In this document: positions 19,077 through 28,173 of the stretch, one piece after another
Numbering within the stretch: the first letter of the stretch is position 1
Layout of the letters: every line of letters starts with the position of its first letter
From: an uncultured Pelagibacteraceae bacterium
GTDB lineage: Bacteria; Pseudomonadota; Alphaproteobacteria; Pelagibacterales; Pelagibacteraceae
Direction: 5' to 3'
DNA length: 64,000 bases
NCBI GenBank assembly: GCA_902623395.1
Contig: CACNTN010000005.1
Coordinates: 1-64,000, forward strand
The notes under the pieces: generated by a model
Databases searched by the model: none
The model's input: the letters and a program-made list of their open reading frames with translations, nothing else
What the model was told of the DNA's origin: nothing
Made by a program: the position numbers and the translations under genes

Positions 19077-19571
19077 ATTTTGATAAATAAAAAATTTCTT
19101 GAATATAAAGAATATAAAGCAAAATGTGCTTTAGGTAAAAGGGGAATTGGCTATAAAAAAAAAGAAGGGGATTTAATAACACCTAAAGGTCAATATAAGA
19201 TTAGGTATATTTTGTATAGAAAGGATAGAATTGAAAAAATCCAGACAAAGTTGAAAAAAAAAGTAATTAAAAAAAATATGGGTTGGTGTAATGATCCCAA
19301 ATCAAAAAACTATAACAGACTAATAAAATTACCTTCAGTTTATAAATATGAAAAACTTTACAGAGCAGAAAACATCTACGATATTATTATTGTATTAGAT
19401 TATAATATGAATCCAATTAGAAGAAATAAAGGAAGCGCAATTTTTATACACGTAGCCAAAAAAAACTTTTCTAAAACTGAGGGATGCATAGCCATAAATA
19501 AAATTTTACTTTTAAGAATTTTGAAAGAATTAAAAATCAATACAAAGGTTAGGATCGTGAACCAAAAATAG
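19071..19571 (+). CDS. L,D-transpeptidase catalytic-domain protein (YkuD-like)
   Basis: A 166-residue protein with a reduced YkuD fold. Seen: the conserved histidine in AIFIHVAKK and the catalytic cysteine in the KTEGCIAI motif, spaced as expected. Also seen are GKRGIGYKKKEGDLITPKGQY, which resembles the family's substrate-loop GxKxxEGDxxTPxG pattern. No signal peptide is visible. A peptidoglycan cross-link or lipoprotein-attachment role is inferred from the family. It begins at ATG 19071 inside the start codon region of the divergent regulator. Its end overlaps yggS by 23 bp. Confidence 0.82.
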   Translation: MHILINKKFLEYKEYKAKCALGKRGIGYKKKEGDLITPKGQYKIRYILYRKDRIEKIQTKLKKKVIKKNMGWCNDPKSKNYNRLIKLPSVYKYEKLYRAENIYDIIIVLDYNMNPIRRNKGSAIFIHVAKKNFSKTEGCIAINKILLLRILKELKINTKVRIVNQK

Positions 19572-20199
19572 AGCTTCCTATTCTTATAAAGTTTGATCCA
19601 GATTTTATAGCCTCAATATAGTCTGCTGACATTCCCATACTTAAATTTTCAAGTGCGAGAGATTTATTTAACTCATTTAAAGAATTAAAATACTTCACTG
19701 ATTTACTTTCATTTGGAGGTAATACCATAAGACCTATAATATTTAGATTAATTTCATTTTTGCAATAATTATAAAAAGCATCCAACTCATTTACAGATAT
19801 CCCTGATTTTTGAATTTCATTACCGAGGTTTACTTGAATAAAATATTGAATATTTTTATTTAGATTTTTTTGATACTTAGATAAAGCATCAGCTAATTTT
19901 TGATTATCAAGTGAGTGGATATAGTCAAAAAGCTTAACTGCATCTTTGGCTTTATTACTTTGTAATTTTCCTATCATGTGTAACTTCAATTCTTGTTTAA
20001 TTTGTTTTTGCTCTGTCCACTTTGCTTTAGCTTCTTGAACCTTATTTTCTCCATAATGTATATGGCCATAATCAATTAAAGGATAAATATGGTCCAAAGT
20101 AAATGTTTTACTAACTGCTATAATATTCACCTTCTTATTGGGCTTTAGTAAAGAAATATTAGATTTTATTTTTTCAAATCTTTCTACTATTGTTGTCAT
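19549..20199 (-). CDS. yggS: YggS/PLPBP family pyridoxal-phosphate homeostasis protein
   Basis: A single-domain PLP-binding TIM-barrel protein involved in B6 and amino-acid homeostasis, not a known enzyme. Seen: the PLP lysine in NIIAVSKTF (about residue 31), HYGENKVQEA, HMIGKLQSNK, and the phosphate-binding FIRIGSSIFG at the C-terminus. At 216 residues it is normal. Its ATG directly abuts the ATG of the divergent ThiE-like gene (CATATG at 20197-20202). Confidence 0.95.
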   Translation of the reverse strand: MTTIVERFEKIKSNISLLKPNKKVNIIAVSKTFTLDHIYPLIDYGHIHYGENKVQEAKAKWTEQKQIKQELKLHMIGKLQSNKAKDAVKLFDYIHSLDNQKLADALSKYQKNLNKNIQYFIQVNLGNEIQKSGISVNELDAFYNYCKNEINLNIIGLMVLPPNESKSVKYFNSLNELNKSLALENLSMGMSADYIEAIKSGSNFIRIGSSIFGSRS

Positions 20200-20772
20200 A
20201 TGTTTATCATAAAAAATAAATATTTTTTAATAATAGAAAGTATCAAAGATTTAGATGTAAAAAAAATAAAAAAAAGAAATAAATTTTCTGTAATTTATAG
20301 AAATAATAAAAATCGAGAAAATATCGACGATTTGGGAAAATTTAGAAAGTTGTGTAAATTGAAAGGTATAAAATTTTTTGTTGCAAATGACTTTAAACTA
20401 ACAGTTTCTTTAAAAGCAGATGGAATCTATCTGTCAGCATACAATACTTCCTTAAAATACTTACCCTTAAAAAAAACTAAATATCAATTAATTGGATCAG
20501 CACATAATTTAAAAGAGATCACAATGAAGATAAAACAAGGGTGTAATTTAATTTTATTGTCCAAACTTTTTTTAGTTAATTACGATAAAAAATCTCCATT
20601 TTTGGGAATTGTAAAATTCAATTATAATCTTAAAATAAATGAAAATTTAATACCACTTGGAGGCATTTCTATTAATAAACTTAACAGCTTAAAAAATATT
20701 AATTGTAAAGGGTTTGCTCTATTATCTGAGATAAAAAAAAAGCCGGCTAATATTATTAACCGGCTTTTTTAA
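20200..20772 (+). CDS. ThiE/TenI-like protein (reduced thiamine-phosphate synthase homologue)
   Basis: A 190-residue protein with TMP-synthase/TenI motifs: FFVANDFKLTVSLKADGIYLS corresponds to the family's NDR...ADGVHLG block, and IGSAHN to the GxSxH block. SPFLGIVKF and IPLGGISINKL match the C-terminal phosphate site. The NDR arginine is phenylalanine here and the N-terminus is short. Catalytic activity is therefore uncertain; it could be a true ThiE variant or a TenI-like paralogue. The last ~11 codons are encoded by the intrinsic terminator hairpin. Confidence 0.7.
   Translation: MFIIKNKYFLIIESIKDLDVKKIKKRNKFSVIYRNNKNRENIDDLGKFRKLCKLKGIKFFVANDFKLTVSLKADGIYLSAYNTSLKYLPLKKTKYQLIGSAHNLKEITMKIKQGCNLILLSKLFLVNYDKKSPFLGIVKFNYNLKINENLIPLGGISINKLNSLKNINCKGFALLSEIKKKPANIINRLF
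20736..20770. terminator. Bidirectional intrinsic terminator (thiE-like / porin)
   Basis: The arms AGCCGG (20741-20746) and CCGGCT (20760-20765) flank a loop that can pair further as TAATA/TATTA. The stem is bounded by an A-run on the left and a T-run (20765-20770) on the right. It can therefore act in both directions: for the ThiE-like gene on the plus strand and for the porin on the minus strand. The hairpin lies within the last codons of the ThiE-like gene. Confidence 0.85.
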
Positions 20773-20786
20773 TTCAATTATTAAAA

Positions 20787-21839
20787 TTAGAAAGAAATTC
20801 CTAAAGAAATAACTGTTTGAGTTTCTTTTTTACCTTGCGTGTAGTCTGCATTGTCAACTTCTATGTCAGCTATACCAACAGTAGCACCACCCATAGTGTA
20901 AGCTATTTGTAGTGTTTCTTGTTCCATAGTAACGATAGCTTTTGTACCTGCACTAGCACCTACAGCAACTGCAGATCTAGTGTTTTTCTCAGACTCGTCC
21001 ATGTTGTAAGATACTGATAATGCTTCGTTTACGTCAAACTGAATTCCGTAGAATTTGTTTTCATAGTAAACAGTTTCATCGTCAGCTGTAAGACCTGTAG
21101 CAGCTTGGTAACCACCCTCTGTGTAACCTACAGATACTTGACCGATAGTGTATTTTGCACCAACGTTTGCTGATATACCATCATCACCGTTAGCATCTCC
21201 ACCTTCTGAATCAGTTTCTGAGATTGAACCACCGATAGATAAACCATCGATTGGAGCAGCTGTTACTTGAGCTGTTGTTAAAGATCTACCTTCAGCTTGA
21301 GAAGAAATTGTTGTATTTGATTCTTTTGCTGAAAGCAATGTTGAGTCATTCATGTCAGGAGCAAATCCAACTTTAAGATTTAAGCCAAAAGGCAACATGT
21401 CTGCTGGAGTGTGGTATTGAACGTTTGAGTAACCATCAACGTCGTAAGAAGTTACGAAAGTTGAAGGAGACGCATAGTCAAAACCTGTTCCTAATGCACC
21501 AACACCGTGTGCTAACTCTTTAGATAATCCACCTTCAGAAACGTACAAACCAATTGTACCCATGTCTGTTCCGATTTCTAATCTAGTGTCATCGTTAGCT
21601 GTGCTTGTTCCGTCTAATTGTACTTGGTATTTCCAAGTATAACCATTGTCTAGTTCTCCACTTGCTGTGAAGTCTAGCTCATTAGAGATACCTAAGTTCT
21701 TACCTGTAGAAGCATCATCGCCATTTGTAGTGTATGTCGCTGTTGCACCACCAGTTACACTCATCTCACCTGCGTAAGAAGGAGCCATAACTAATGCAGA
21801 AAATAGAATACCAACTAATAATTTAGCTATATTTTTCAT
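20787..21839 (-). CDS. Outer-membrane porin
   Basis: A 350-residue Gram-negative porin. The signal peptide MKNIAKLLVGILFSALVMAP ends near SYAGEM. The mature protein is acidic, rich in glycine, threonine and alternating aromatic strands, and ends in phenylalanine (VISLGISF), the usual barrel-assembly signal. Base and codon use is visibly richer in G/C and in preferred codons than the neighbours, consistent with very high expression. The ribosome-binding site AAAGGAAAA lies just before ATG. Its leader carries an 18-bp palindrome. It ends at the shared terminator. Confidence 0.9.
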   Translation of the reverse strand: MKNIAKLLVGILFSALVMAPSYAGEMSVTGGATATYTTNGDDASTGKNLGISNELDFTASGELDNGYTWKYQVQLDGTSTANDDTRLEIGTDMGTIGLYVSEGGLSKELAHGVGALGTGFDYASPSTFVTSYDVDGYSNVQYHTPADMLPFGLNLKVGFAPDMNDSTLLSAKESNTTISSQAEGRSLTTAQVTAAPIDGLSIGGSISETDSEGGDANGDDGISANVGAKYTIGQVSVGYTEGGYQAATGLTADDETVYYENKFYGIQFDVNEALSVSYNMDESEKNTRSAVAVGASAGTKAIVTMEQETLQIAYTMGGATVGIADIEVDNADYTQGKKETQTVISLGISF

Positions 21840-21858
21840 ATTTTTCCTTTGTTAAATT

Positions 21859-21876
21859 AAATTGTAATTACAATTT
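21859..21876. promoter_or_regulatory. 18-bp perfect palindrome in porin leader
   Basis: AAATTGTAATTACAATTT is a perfect 18-bp inverted repeat starting 20 bp upstream of the porin ATG. It could be an operator for a dimeric regulator or form a short hairpin in the 5' untranslated leader. The choice between these is inference. Confidence 0.45.
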
Positions 21877-21945
21877 GAGTAAAAATACTTAATTATGATT
21901 TCTTTTTCACTACATTCGCTAATTTTTAAGCTTTTTATTGTTAAT

Positions 21946-21963
21946 TGTGATATAAATGTCACA
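21946..21963. promoter_or_regulatory. Inverted repeat TGTGA-N8-TCACA in porin/DUF3576 intergenic region
   Basis: Five-base arms TGTGA (21946-21950) and TCACA (21959-21963) flank eight bases. The arms equal those of CRP/FNR-family sites, but the spacer is 8 rather than 6, so it does not fit the canonical CRP site. It lies in the 213-bp gap between the divergent porin and DUF3576 lipoprotein genes, about 107 bp upstream of the porin start. Confidence 0.3.
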
Positions 21964-22052
21964 CTAAAATCCTTTAGAAATCAAAAAAAATTGATGATTT
22001 TGATGAATTTACTTCAAACTAATATAATACATTAAATATCTACCTTTAAATT

Positions 22053-22577
22053 ATGAAAAAAATCAAAATTATTCAATTACTTAACACGTTATTATTATGT
22101 TTGTTTGTTCTGACAAGTTCTTGCGGCAAATCAAAAATGGATCCAAATCGTCCGTTGGGGGCCGAAGGTAAACGACAAAAAAATATTCAAGAAGGTAGAG
22201 GTGTTACACTTGGAGGATTATTAGGTAATGCAGGAGGAACAAATTATGAATTTAGTACTTCTAATCCTATGTGGAGAGCATCTCTTGAAACTTTAGATTT
22301 CTTACCTTTAACAACTGTAGATTATTCAGGTGGCGTGATTATAACCGATTGGTATTCTCAAAATGGAAGTCAAGATTCAATCAAATTAACTATTAGATTT
22401 TTATCTAATGAAATTAGAAGCGATAGTTTAAAAATTATCGTTCATAAGAAATCTTGTAAAAATAATCAAAATTGTGTGACGAATATTTCTCGAAGTAATG
22501 TAATAAAAGATGAACTTCGTTCTACTATACTCCGTAAAGCAGCTTTGCTACAAAAATCTGACAAAGATAAAAAATAA
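22053..22577 (+). CDS. DUF3576 family lipoprotein
   Basis: A 174-residue predicted lipoprotein. The signal peptide ends at the lipobox VLTSSCGKS. The conserved block [31 protein letters not shown] is the DUF3576 signature of alphaproteobacteria. Function is unknown. It lies 5 bp upstream of leuS and two genes before lptE, suggesting an envelope role by context only. Its promoter probably lies in the 213-bp gap shared with the porin. Confidence 0.85.
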   Translation: MKKIKIIQLLNTLLLCLFVLTSSCGKSKMDPNRPLGAEGKRQKNIQEGRGVTLGGLLGNAGGTNYEFSTSNPMWRASLETLDFLPLTTVDYSGGVIITDWYSQNGSQDSIKLTIRFLSNEIRSDSLKIIVHKKSCKNNQNCVTNISRSNVIKDELRSTILRKAALLQKSDKDKK

Positions 22578-22582
22578 TTTCT

Positions 22583-25093
22583 ATGGAAAGATTTAGTTTT
22601 CAAGTAATTGAAAAAAAGTGGAGAGAAAAGTTTTTTAAGGATAAACTTTATAACAAAACAGGCAAAAAATTTTATTGTTTGGAAATGTTTCCCTACCCTT
22701 CTGGGAAAATTCATATGGGACATGTAAGGAATTATACAATAGGTGATGTTATAGCTAGATTCAAATTTTTGAAAGGTTTTAATGTGTTGCATCCAATGGG
22801 TTGGGATGCGTTTGGTTTACCTGCAGAAAATGCCTCAAAGTTGAATAAACTTCACCCTAAAAGTTGGACTGATCAGAACATTAAAACAATGAAATCTCAA
22901 TTGAAATTGCTTGGACTTTCCATTGATTGGGATTTAGAAATTTCTACTTGTGATGAAAACTATTACAAGCATCAACAAGAGCTATTTATTGATTTTTATA
23001 ATAATGGTTTAGTTTCTAGAAAAGAGACATATGTAAATTGGGATCCCGTAGAAAACACTGTACTTGCCAATGAACAAGTCATCAATGGAAAAGGCTGGAG
23101 GTCTAATGCTGTAGTGGAAAGAAAAAAACTTTCGCAATGGTTTTTTAATATTACTAAGTTTGTTGAACCCCTTCTAGAAGATCTAGAAAAATTGAAAGGT
23201 TGGCCGGAAAAAGTTAAATTAATGCAAAAAAATTGGATAGGTAAATCCTATGGGTGTGAAATTGATTTTAAAGTTTCTAAAAATATCGAAAAAATAAAAG
23301 TTTTTACAACTAGGCCTGATACAATTTTTGGAGCAAGTTTTTTAGCTTTATCTAATGATCATCCTTTAAGTGTTAAGTTTAAGAATGACGAAAATTTTAA
23401 AGTTTTTAAAAAAGAGTGTGATAAAACTGGGACAACAGAAGAGGCATTAGCTAACGCAACCAAAATAGGTTTTAACACTAATTTATTTGTAGAACATCCT
23501 TTTATTCTTAATAAAAAGATACCAGTTTATTTTGCAAATTTTGTTTTAATGGATTATGGAACTGGAGCAATATTTGGTTGTCCAGCACACGATCAAAGAG
23601 ATTTTGATTTTGCAAAAAAATATAAGTTAGAAATTATAAAAGTTGTCTCGAATGGAAAAAATGGGGAATTAAGTGAGGCTTACACGGGCAATGGAGAGAT
23701 TATAAATTCTGGTTTTTTAAATAAATTGGATATTAGCTCAGCAAAAGAAAAGGTAATAACTGAAATTGAAAAAAAAGGTATTGGAAAAAGAAAAACCCTT
23801 TTTCGACTTAAAGATTGGGGAATTTCTAGACAGCGTTACTGGGGTTGTCCAATACCAATGATTTATTTGGAAGACGGAAGTGTTGCTCCAGTTGATAAAA
23901 GTGAATTGCCAATATTATTACCTACTGATATTGACCTAAATTCTAAAGGTAATCCGCTAAAAGCACATCCTAATTGGAAAAATACTATTCATAAATCTAG
24001 TGGTAAAAAAGCTATTAGAGAAACAGATACATTAGATACATTTGTTGACTCATCTTGGTATTTTTTAAGATTTTGCTCGCCAAATTTTAAAGAGGCACCT
24101 TTTGAAAATGAGAGTGTTAATTATTGGATGCCAGTTGATCAGTACATTGGTGGTATAGAGCACGCAATTCTTCATTTACTTTACTCCCGTTTTTTTAGTA
24201 AAGGCATAAACAGTTACAATAAAAAAATCAAAATCTCCGAACCGTTTAAAAATTTATTTACACAAGGAATGGTTTGTCATGAAACATATAAAGATGCGAA
24301 AGGAAACTGGCTTTACCCAGATGAGGTTGAAAAAATTTCAAGCTATAAAGTTATTTCTAAAAGAGATAAAAAGGAGGTGACAGTGGGTCCATCTGAGTCA
24401 ATGTCTAAATCAAAAAAAAATACGATAGATCCAGAAGTAATGATAGAACAGTACGGGGCAGACTCCGTAAGATGGTTTATATTATCTGACAGCCCACCAG
24501 AGAAGGATGTTCAATGGTCATCCACAGGAGTAGCTTCTTCAAATAAATTCCTACAGAAAATTTGGAATTTAGTCATACAAATAATTGCGAGAACGGAAAA
24601 AAAAGTAGATAAAAAAATATCTGAAAAATTTAATTTAGACGTCGATGTTCTTTCTTATAAGATAGATAAAGCTATCGAAGAATTTAAATTTAATGTTGCA
24701 ATTGCGCATTTTTATGAAATTTATAAAATTTTTGTAAAAAATATAGATTTAGAAACAAGCAATGTAACTCTTAATAACAATATTACAAAAGTTTTAAAAT
24801 TAATGATACCCTTTACACCACATTTGGCTCGAGAGTGTCTTGAAAAATTAAATTGTAAAGACCCTAATAAATGGCCAATGATAAAAGAGGACTTTTTAGA
24901 AAATATCAAATTTGCAATACAAGTTAATGGAAAAACTAGGGATATAATCGAGGTAAAGAAGGGGTTAAACGAAGAAACAATCAACTCTATTGTGGTAGAA
25001 GTGTCCAAGGCAAATAAATTTATCAAAGATAAGAAAATTCTAAAAAAAATTTTTGTTAAAGATAAGATAATTAATTATATAATTAAAAAATGA
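22583..25093 (+). CDS. leuS: Leucyl-tRNA synthetase
   Basis: Class I synthetase charging tRNA-Leu, 836 residues. Seen: the HIGH-type motif [20 protein letters not shown] near residue 38-57, the CP1 editing domain ([12 protein letters not shown], then [19 protein letters not shown]), the [17 protein letters not shown] segment, and the KMSKS-equivalent [14 protein letters not shown]. Full length. Its stop overlaps the lptE ATG (ATGA). It forms a run with lptE and holA in the order typical of Gram-negatives. Confidence 0.98.
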   Translation: MERFSFQVIEKKWREKFFKDKLYNKTGKKFYCLEMFPYPSGKIHMGHVRNYTIGDVIARFKFLKGFNVLHPMGWDAFGLPAENASKLNKLHPKSWTDQNIKTMKSQLKLLGLSIDWDLEISTCDENYYKHQQELFIDFYNNGLVSRKETYVNWDPVENTVLANEQVINGKGWRSNAVVERKKLSQWFFNITKFVEPLLEDLEKLKGWPEKVKLMQKNWIGKSYGCEIDFKVSKNIEKIKVFTTRPDTIFGASFLALSNDHPLSVKFKNDENFKVFKKECDKTGTTEEALANATKIGFNTNLFVEHPFILNKKIPVYFANFVLMDYGTGAIFGCPAHDQRDFDFAKKYKLEIIKVVSNGKNGELSEAYTGNGEIINSGFLNKLDISSAKEKVITEIEKKGIGKRKTLFRLKDWGISRQRYWGCPIPMIYLEDGSVAPVDKSELPILLPTDIDLNSKGNPLKAHPNWKNTIHKSSGKKAIRETDTLDTFVDSSWYFLRFCSPNFKEAPFENESVNYWMPVDQYIGGIEHAILHLLYSRFFSKGINSYNKKIKISEPFKNLFTQGMVCHETYKDAKGNWLYPDEVEKISSYKVISKRDKKEVTVGPSESMSKSKKNTIDPEVMIEQYGADSVRWFILSDSPPEKDVQWSSTGVASSNKFLQKIWNLVIQIIARTEKKVDKKISEKFNLDVDVLSYKIDKAIEEFKFNVAIAHFYEIYKIFVKNIDLETSNVTLNNNITKVLKLMIPFTPHLARECLEKLNCKDPNKWPMIKEDFLENIKFAIQVNGKTRDIIEVKKGLNEETINSIVVEVSKANKFIKDKKILKKIFVKDKIINYIIKK

Positions 25094-25551
25094 TAATAAG
25101 ATTAGCTACAATATTTATTTTAATTCTAGTTAGTAGTTGTGGATTCAAAGTCCTAAATAGCGGAATAGATTATAAAATTACAGAAATAATTACATCTGGG
25201 GACAAAAGAATTAATTATTTTCTAAAAAATAAATTATTACTAAACTCAAAGAGCAATAGTGAAAATTTAATAAGACTTACTGTAAATACAAAAAAGTCAG
25301 AGAGCATTCAGGAAAAAAACATTAGCAATCAAATTACGAAATATGAAATTAAAATCAGTTCAGAAGTGCAGATTGATAATTTAAAAAATAAAAAATCGTA
25401 TAATTTTACTGTTAATCAAAGTGGTTCCTACAATGTAGGGACAAGGCATTCTGAAACAATTAATAATGAAAAAGATTTAGCTAACGTTCTAATTGATAGT
25501 GTATTTAATGAAATTTTTGATAATCTAATTAATATTCTTAATGATTTATAA
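25090..25551 (+). CDS. lptE: LPS-assembly lipoprotein LptE-like
   Basis: A 153-residue lipoprotein with signal peptide and lipobox [11 protein letters not shown]; the CGF start after the signal is typical of LptE. It is expected to plug the LptD barrel at the outer membrane. Sequence similarity within the family is low, so the assignment rests on the lipobox, size, and position between leuS and holA. It overlaps holA by 11 bp. Confidence 0.8.
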   Translation: MIIRLATIFILILVSSCGFKVLNSGIDYKITEIITSGDKRINYFLKNKLLLNSKSNSENLIRLTVNTKKSESIQEKNISNQITKYEIKISSEVQIDNLKNKKSYNFTVNQSGSYNVGTRHSETINNEKDLANVLIDSVFNEIFDNLINILNDL

Positions 25552-26530
25552 AAGTTATTTGATAGAGAAAAATATAAATTTATTGAAGAATAAATTTACC
25601 CTAATGTATGGTGAAAATATAGGTCTGATAAATGAATTTAAAAAAAATATAATTAAGTACAATAAATCAAAAAAAATTATAAGGTTTTATCAAGAGGATA
25701 TTCTAAAAAATGAAGAAAATTTTTTTAATGAAATAAATAATATTTCTCTTTTTGGTGAGCAAAAAATTTATTTTATAGAAAATGCTAACGATAAAATTTT
25801 AAAATTAATCGAAGAAATTAATATACAAAATAATCAATACGAAGTTTTTTTATTTAGTGATATTTTAGAAAAAAGGTCAAAATTAAGAAACTATTTCGAA
25901 AAAAATAGAAGTTGCGATGTAGTACCATGCTATTCAGATAATGAATTAACCATAAGGGAATTAACAAAGAAAAAATTACACGATTTCAAGAATTTAAATA
26001 ATGATGTTTTAAATTTAATAGTGGACAATAGTAATCTTGATCGAATTAAATTAAATAATGAAATAGAAAAAATACAAACTTTTTTTTTAAAAAAAGAAAT
26101 CGACAGTTCTGCACTTGAAAGACTTCTTAATTATAACATAAATGAGAACTTCAATGATTTAAAGGATTGTATTATTAAAGGTGACAAAAATAAAACTAAC
26201 AAACTTTTAAATTCCACCATACTTGAAATAGAAAAAATTCCTCTATATTTAAATATAATTAATCAAAGGTTAAATAAATTAAGAGATGTTCTCAACTTAA
26301 GTAAATCTAAAAATATCAGTGAGGCTTTAAATTTAATTAAACCAGCCATTTTTTGGAAAGATAAGCCAATTTTTATAGAGCAAACAAAATTGTGGAATAT
26401 AAAAAAATTAAATTTAGCCCTAAGCAAAACCTACAATTTTGAAATCTTATATAAGACAAATTCTGATGTAAGTAAAAATACAATCTTCAAAAAATTGATG
26501 GTCGACCTTTGTATTTTAGCTAACGCTTAG
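25541..26530 (+). CDS. holA: DNA polymerase III delta subunit
   Basis: Clamp-loader subunit that opens the beta sliding clamp, 329 residues. Seen: the N-terminal LIEKNINLLKNKFTLMYGENIGLINEFKK, NISLFGEQKIYFIENAN (the helix/strand region that contacts the clamp) and the C-terminal helical domain beginning near 210. Divergent but consistent with HolA, and supported by the leuS-lptE-holA context. The 3' end overlaps convergent parB by 11 bp. Confidence 0.88.
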   Translation: MIYKSYLIEKNINLLKNKFTLMYGENIGLINEFKKNIIKYNKSKKIIRFYQEDILKNEENFFNEINNISLFGEQKIYFIENANDKILKLIEEINIQNNQYEVFLFSDILEKRSKLRNYFEKNRSCDVVPCYSDNELTIRELTKKKLHDFKNLNNDVLNLIVDNSNLDRIKLNNEIEKIQTFFLKKEIDSSALERLLNYNINENFNDLKDCIIKGDKNKTNKLLNSTILEIEKIPLYLNIINQRLNKLRDVLNLSKSKNISEALNLIKPAIFWKDKPIFIEQTKLWNIKKLNLALSKTYNFEILYKTNSDVSKNTIFKKLMVDLCILANA

Positions 26531-27386
26531 TAAGTAAATCAGATAAAAGTTGAAATTGATCTAAATCTTTATATTCAATAGTAATTTTACCTGAGTTATT
26601 TTTTTTATTTGTTATATTAACTTTTAAACCTAATTTTTTTTCTATACGTTCTTGGGCTTTGAGAATATTAGTATCCAATGATTTTTTTTCTGTAAAAGTA
26701 TTTTTTTTAGATTTGACTAGATATTCTACTTTTCTTGCACTGTAATTTTTTGCAACAATTTCCTCTGCTATGCTTGATGCATTGATCATCCCAATTAAGG
26801 GTCTTGCTTGCCCTGAAGAAAGTGATCCTTCCTCTAACATAGCTAATACATCTTTTGGTAAAGTTAAAAGTCTTAAAGTGTTACTGATGTGACTTCTACT
26901 TTTAGACATTAATTTAGAAATACTTTCGTGATCATATTTGAATTCATCAGCAAGCCTTTTATATCCTCTTGCCTCCTCGACCGGATTCAGGTCATCCCTT
27001 TGAATATTTTCTACGATAGCAACCTCTAGTGACTCTGCATCATTCAAATCTAAAATAGTGACAGGAATTTCATGTAAACCAGCTTTTTGAGCAGCTAGCC
27101 ACCTTCTTTCTCCTGCGATTATCTCAAATTTATCTGGATCAGTTTTTTTTCTTCTAACAGCTATTGGCTGTATCACTCCATTTTTTTTAATAGAGTTTGA
27201 GAGTTCTTCCATTTTAATCTCATTAAAAAATTCTCTGGGTTGATAAGGATTTCTGCTTAAGTCACTTATAAAAACTTTTGCAATTTCTTGTTTAATTTGT
27301 TGTTTTTCTTTATCATTTTTAGAGGTAGAATCACCAAATAATGCAGATAAACCTCTTCCTAAACCTTTTTTTTTAATAGGACTCAT
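26520..27386 (-). CDS. parB: Chromosome-partitioning protein ParB
   Basis: CTP-dependent DNA-clamp protein that loads at parS, 288 residues. Seen: N-terminal KGLGRGLSALFGD, the CTPase/ParB-box region with NPYQPRE and IIAGERRWLAAQKAG, a helix-turn-helix (LMSKSRSHISNTLRLL), and a C-terminal dimerisation domain. It overlaps parA by 14 bp, so co-translation is likely. Candidate binding sites lie about 1 kb away inside rsmG. Confidence 0.97.
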   Translation of the reverse strand: MSPIKKKGLGRGLSALFGDSTSKNDKEKQQIKQEIAKVFISDLSRNPYQPREFFNEIKMEELSNSIKKNGVIQPIAVRRKKTDPDKFEIIAGERRWLAAQKAGLHEIPVTILDLNDAESLEVAIVENIQRDDLNPVEEARGYKRLADEFKYDHESISKLMSKSRSHISNTLRLLTLPKDVLAMLEEGSLSSGQARPLIGMINASSIAEEIVAKNYSARKVEYLVKSKKNTFTEKKSLDTNILKAQERIEKKLGLKVNITNKKNNSGKITIEYKDLDQFQLLSDLLTKR

Positions 27387-28173
27387 GCTGCGCTCTCAAT
27401 GTTACTTTTTTTTTAAACTCTTCTGCAAGCTTTAAATAGGATTTACTACCAACACAATTTTTATCGTAAATAACACACGGCAATCCATGAGATGGTGCCT
27501 CTGATAACCTGACGTTTCTTTGAATTACGGTTTGATAAACTTTGTCTTTAAAATAATTTCTAGCTTCCTTATCAACCTCCGTTGAAAGTTTATTTCTTTT
27601 ATCAAACATGGTTAACAATATACCTCTTATAGAAAGTTGTGGATTTAAATTTTCTTTAATTCGATCTATTGTTTTAACAAGTTGAGTAATTCCCTCTAAA
27701 GCAAAAAACTCTGTTTGTAACGGTACTAATAATTCGTCAGAAGCGACAAGTGACATTATTGTAAGTAAACTTAATGAAGGAGGACAATCAATAAATATGT
27801 TATCATACTTTTTTAATAATCCTGATTTTTCTGATGAAAGTATTTCTTTTAAAACAAATGCTCTTTTAGAGTCGTTTGCAGTTTCAACTTCTAAACCAGA
27901 TAAATTTACATGTGATCCTATAATATCTAAATTTTGAATATTAGTTTTCTGAATTACCTTCCCCAAACTAATTTTTTTAATTAATAAATTGTAAATATTT
28001 TTATCTTCATCACTGTTACTTTTTCCAAATCCTGTTGTTGCGTTTCCTTGAGGGTCTAAATCAATAACAAGATTATTTTGACCCAATATGGACAGTGATG
28101 CGGCTAAATTTATTACCGTTGTTGTTTTTCCAACTCCACCCTTTTGATTAATCACCGAAATTGTTGCCGTCAT
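27373..28173 (-). CDS. parA: Chromosome-partitioning ATPase ParA
   Basis: Walker-type ATPase that forms the gradient moving ParB-origin complexes, 266 residues. Seen: the deviant Walker A motif INQKGGVGKTTTVINLAA at the N-terminus, the Walker B-like FIDCPPSLSLLTI, and the C-terminal RLSEAPSHGLPCVIYD. It sits between rsmG (4-bp overlap) and parB in the classical mnmG-rsmG-parAB order. Confidence 0.98.
   Translation of the reverse strand: MTATISVINQKGGVGKTTTVINLAASLSILGQNNLVIDLDPQGNATTGFGKSNSDEDKNIYNLLIKKISLGKVIQKTNIQNLDIIGSHVNLSGLEVETANDSKRAFVLKEILSSEKSGLLKKYDNIFIDCPPSLSLLTIMSLVASDELLVPLQTEFFALEGITQLVKTIDRIKENLNPQLSIRGILLTMFDKRNKLSTEVDKEARNYFKDKVYQTVIQRNVRLSEAPSHGLPCVIYDKNCVGSKSYLKLAEEFKKKVTLRAQHESY

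Noticed and set aside
21946..21963. Canonical CRP/FNR site upstream of the porin
   Set aside because: The arms fit but the spacer is 8 rather than 6 (CRP) and the FNR core is not present; kept only as an unassigned inverted repeat.
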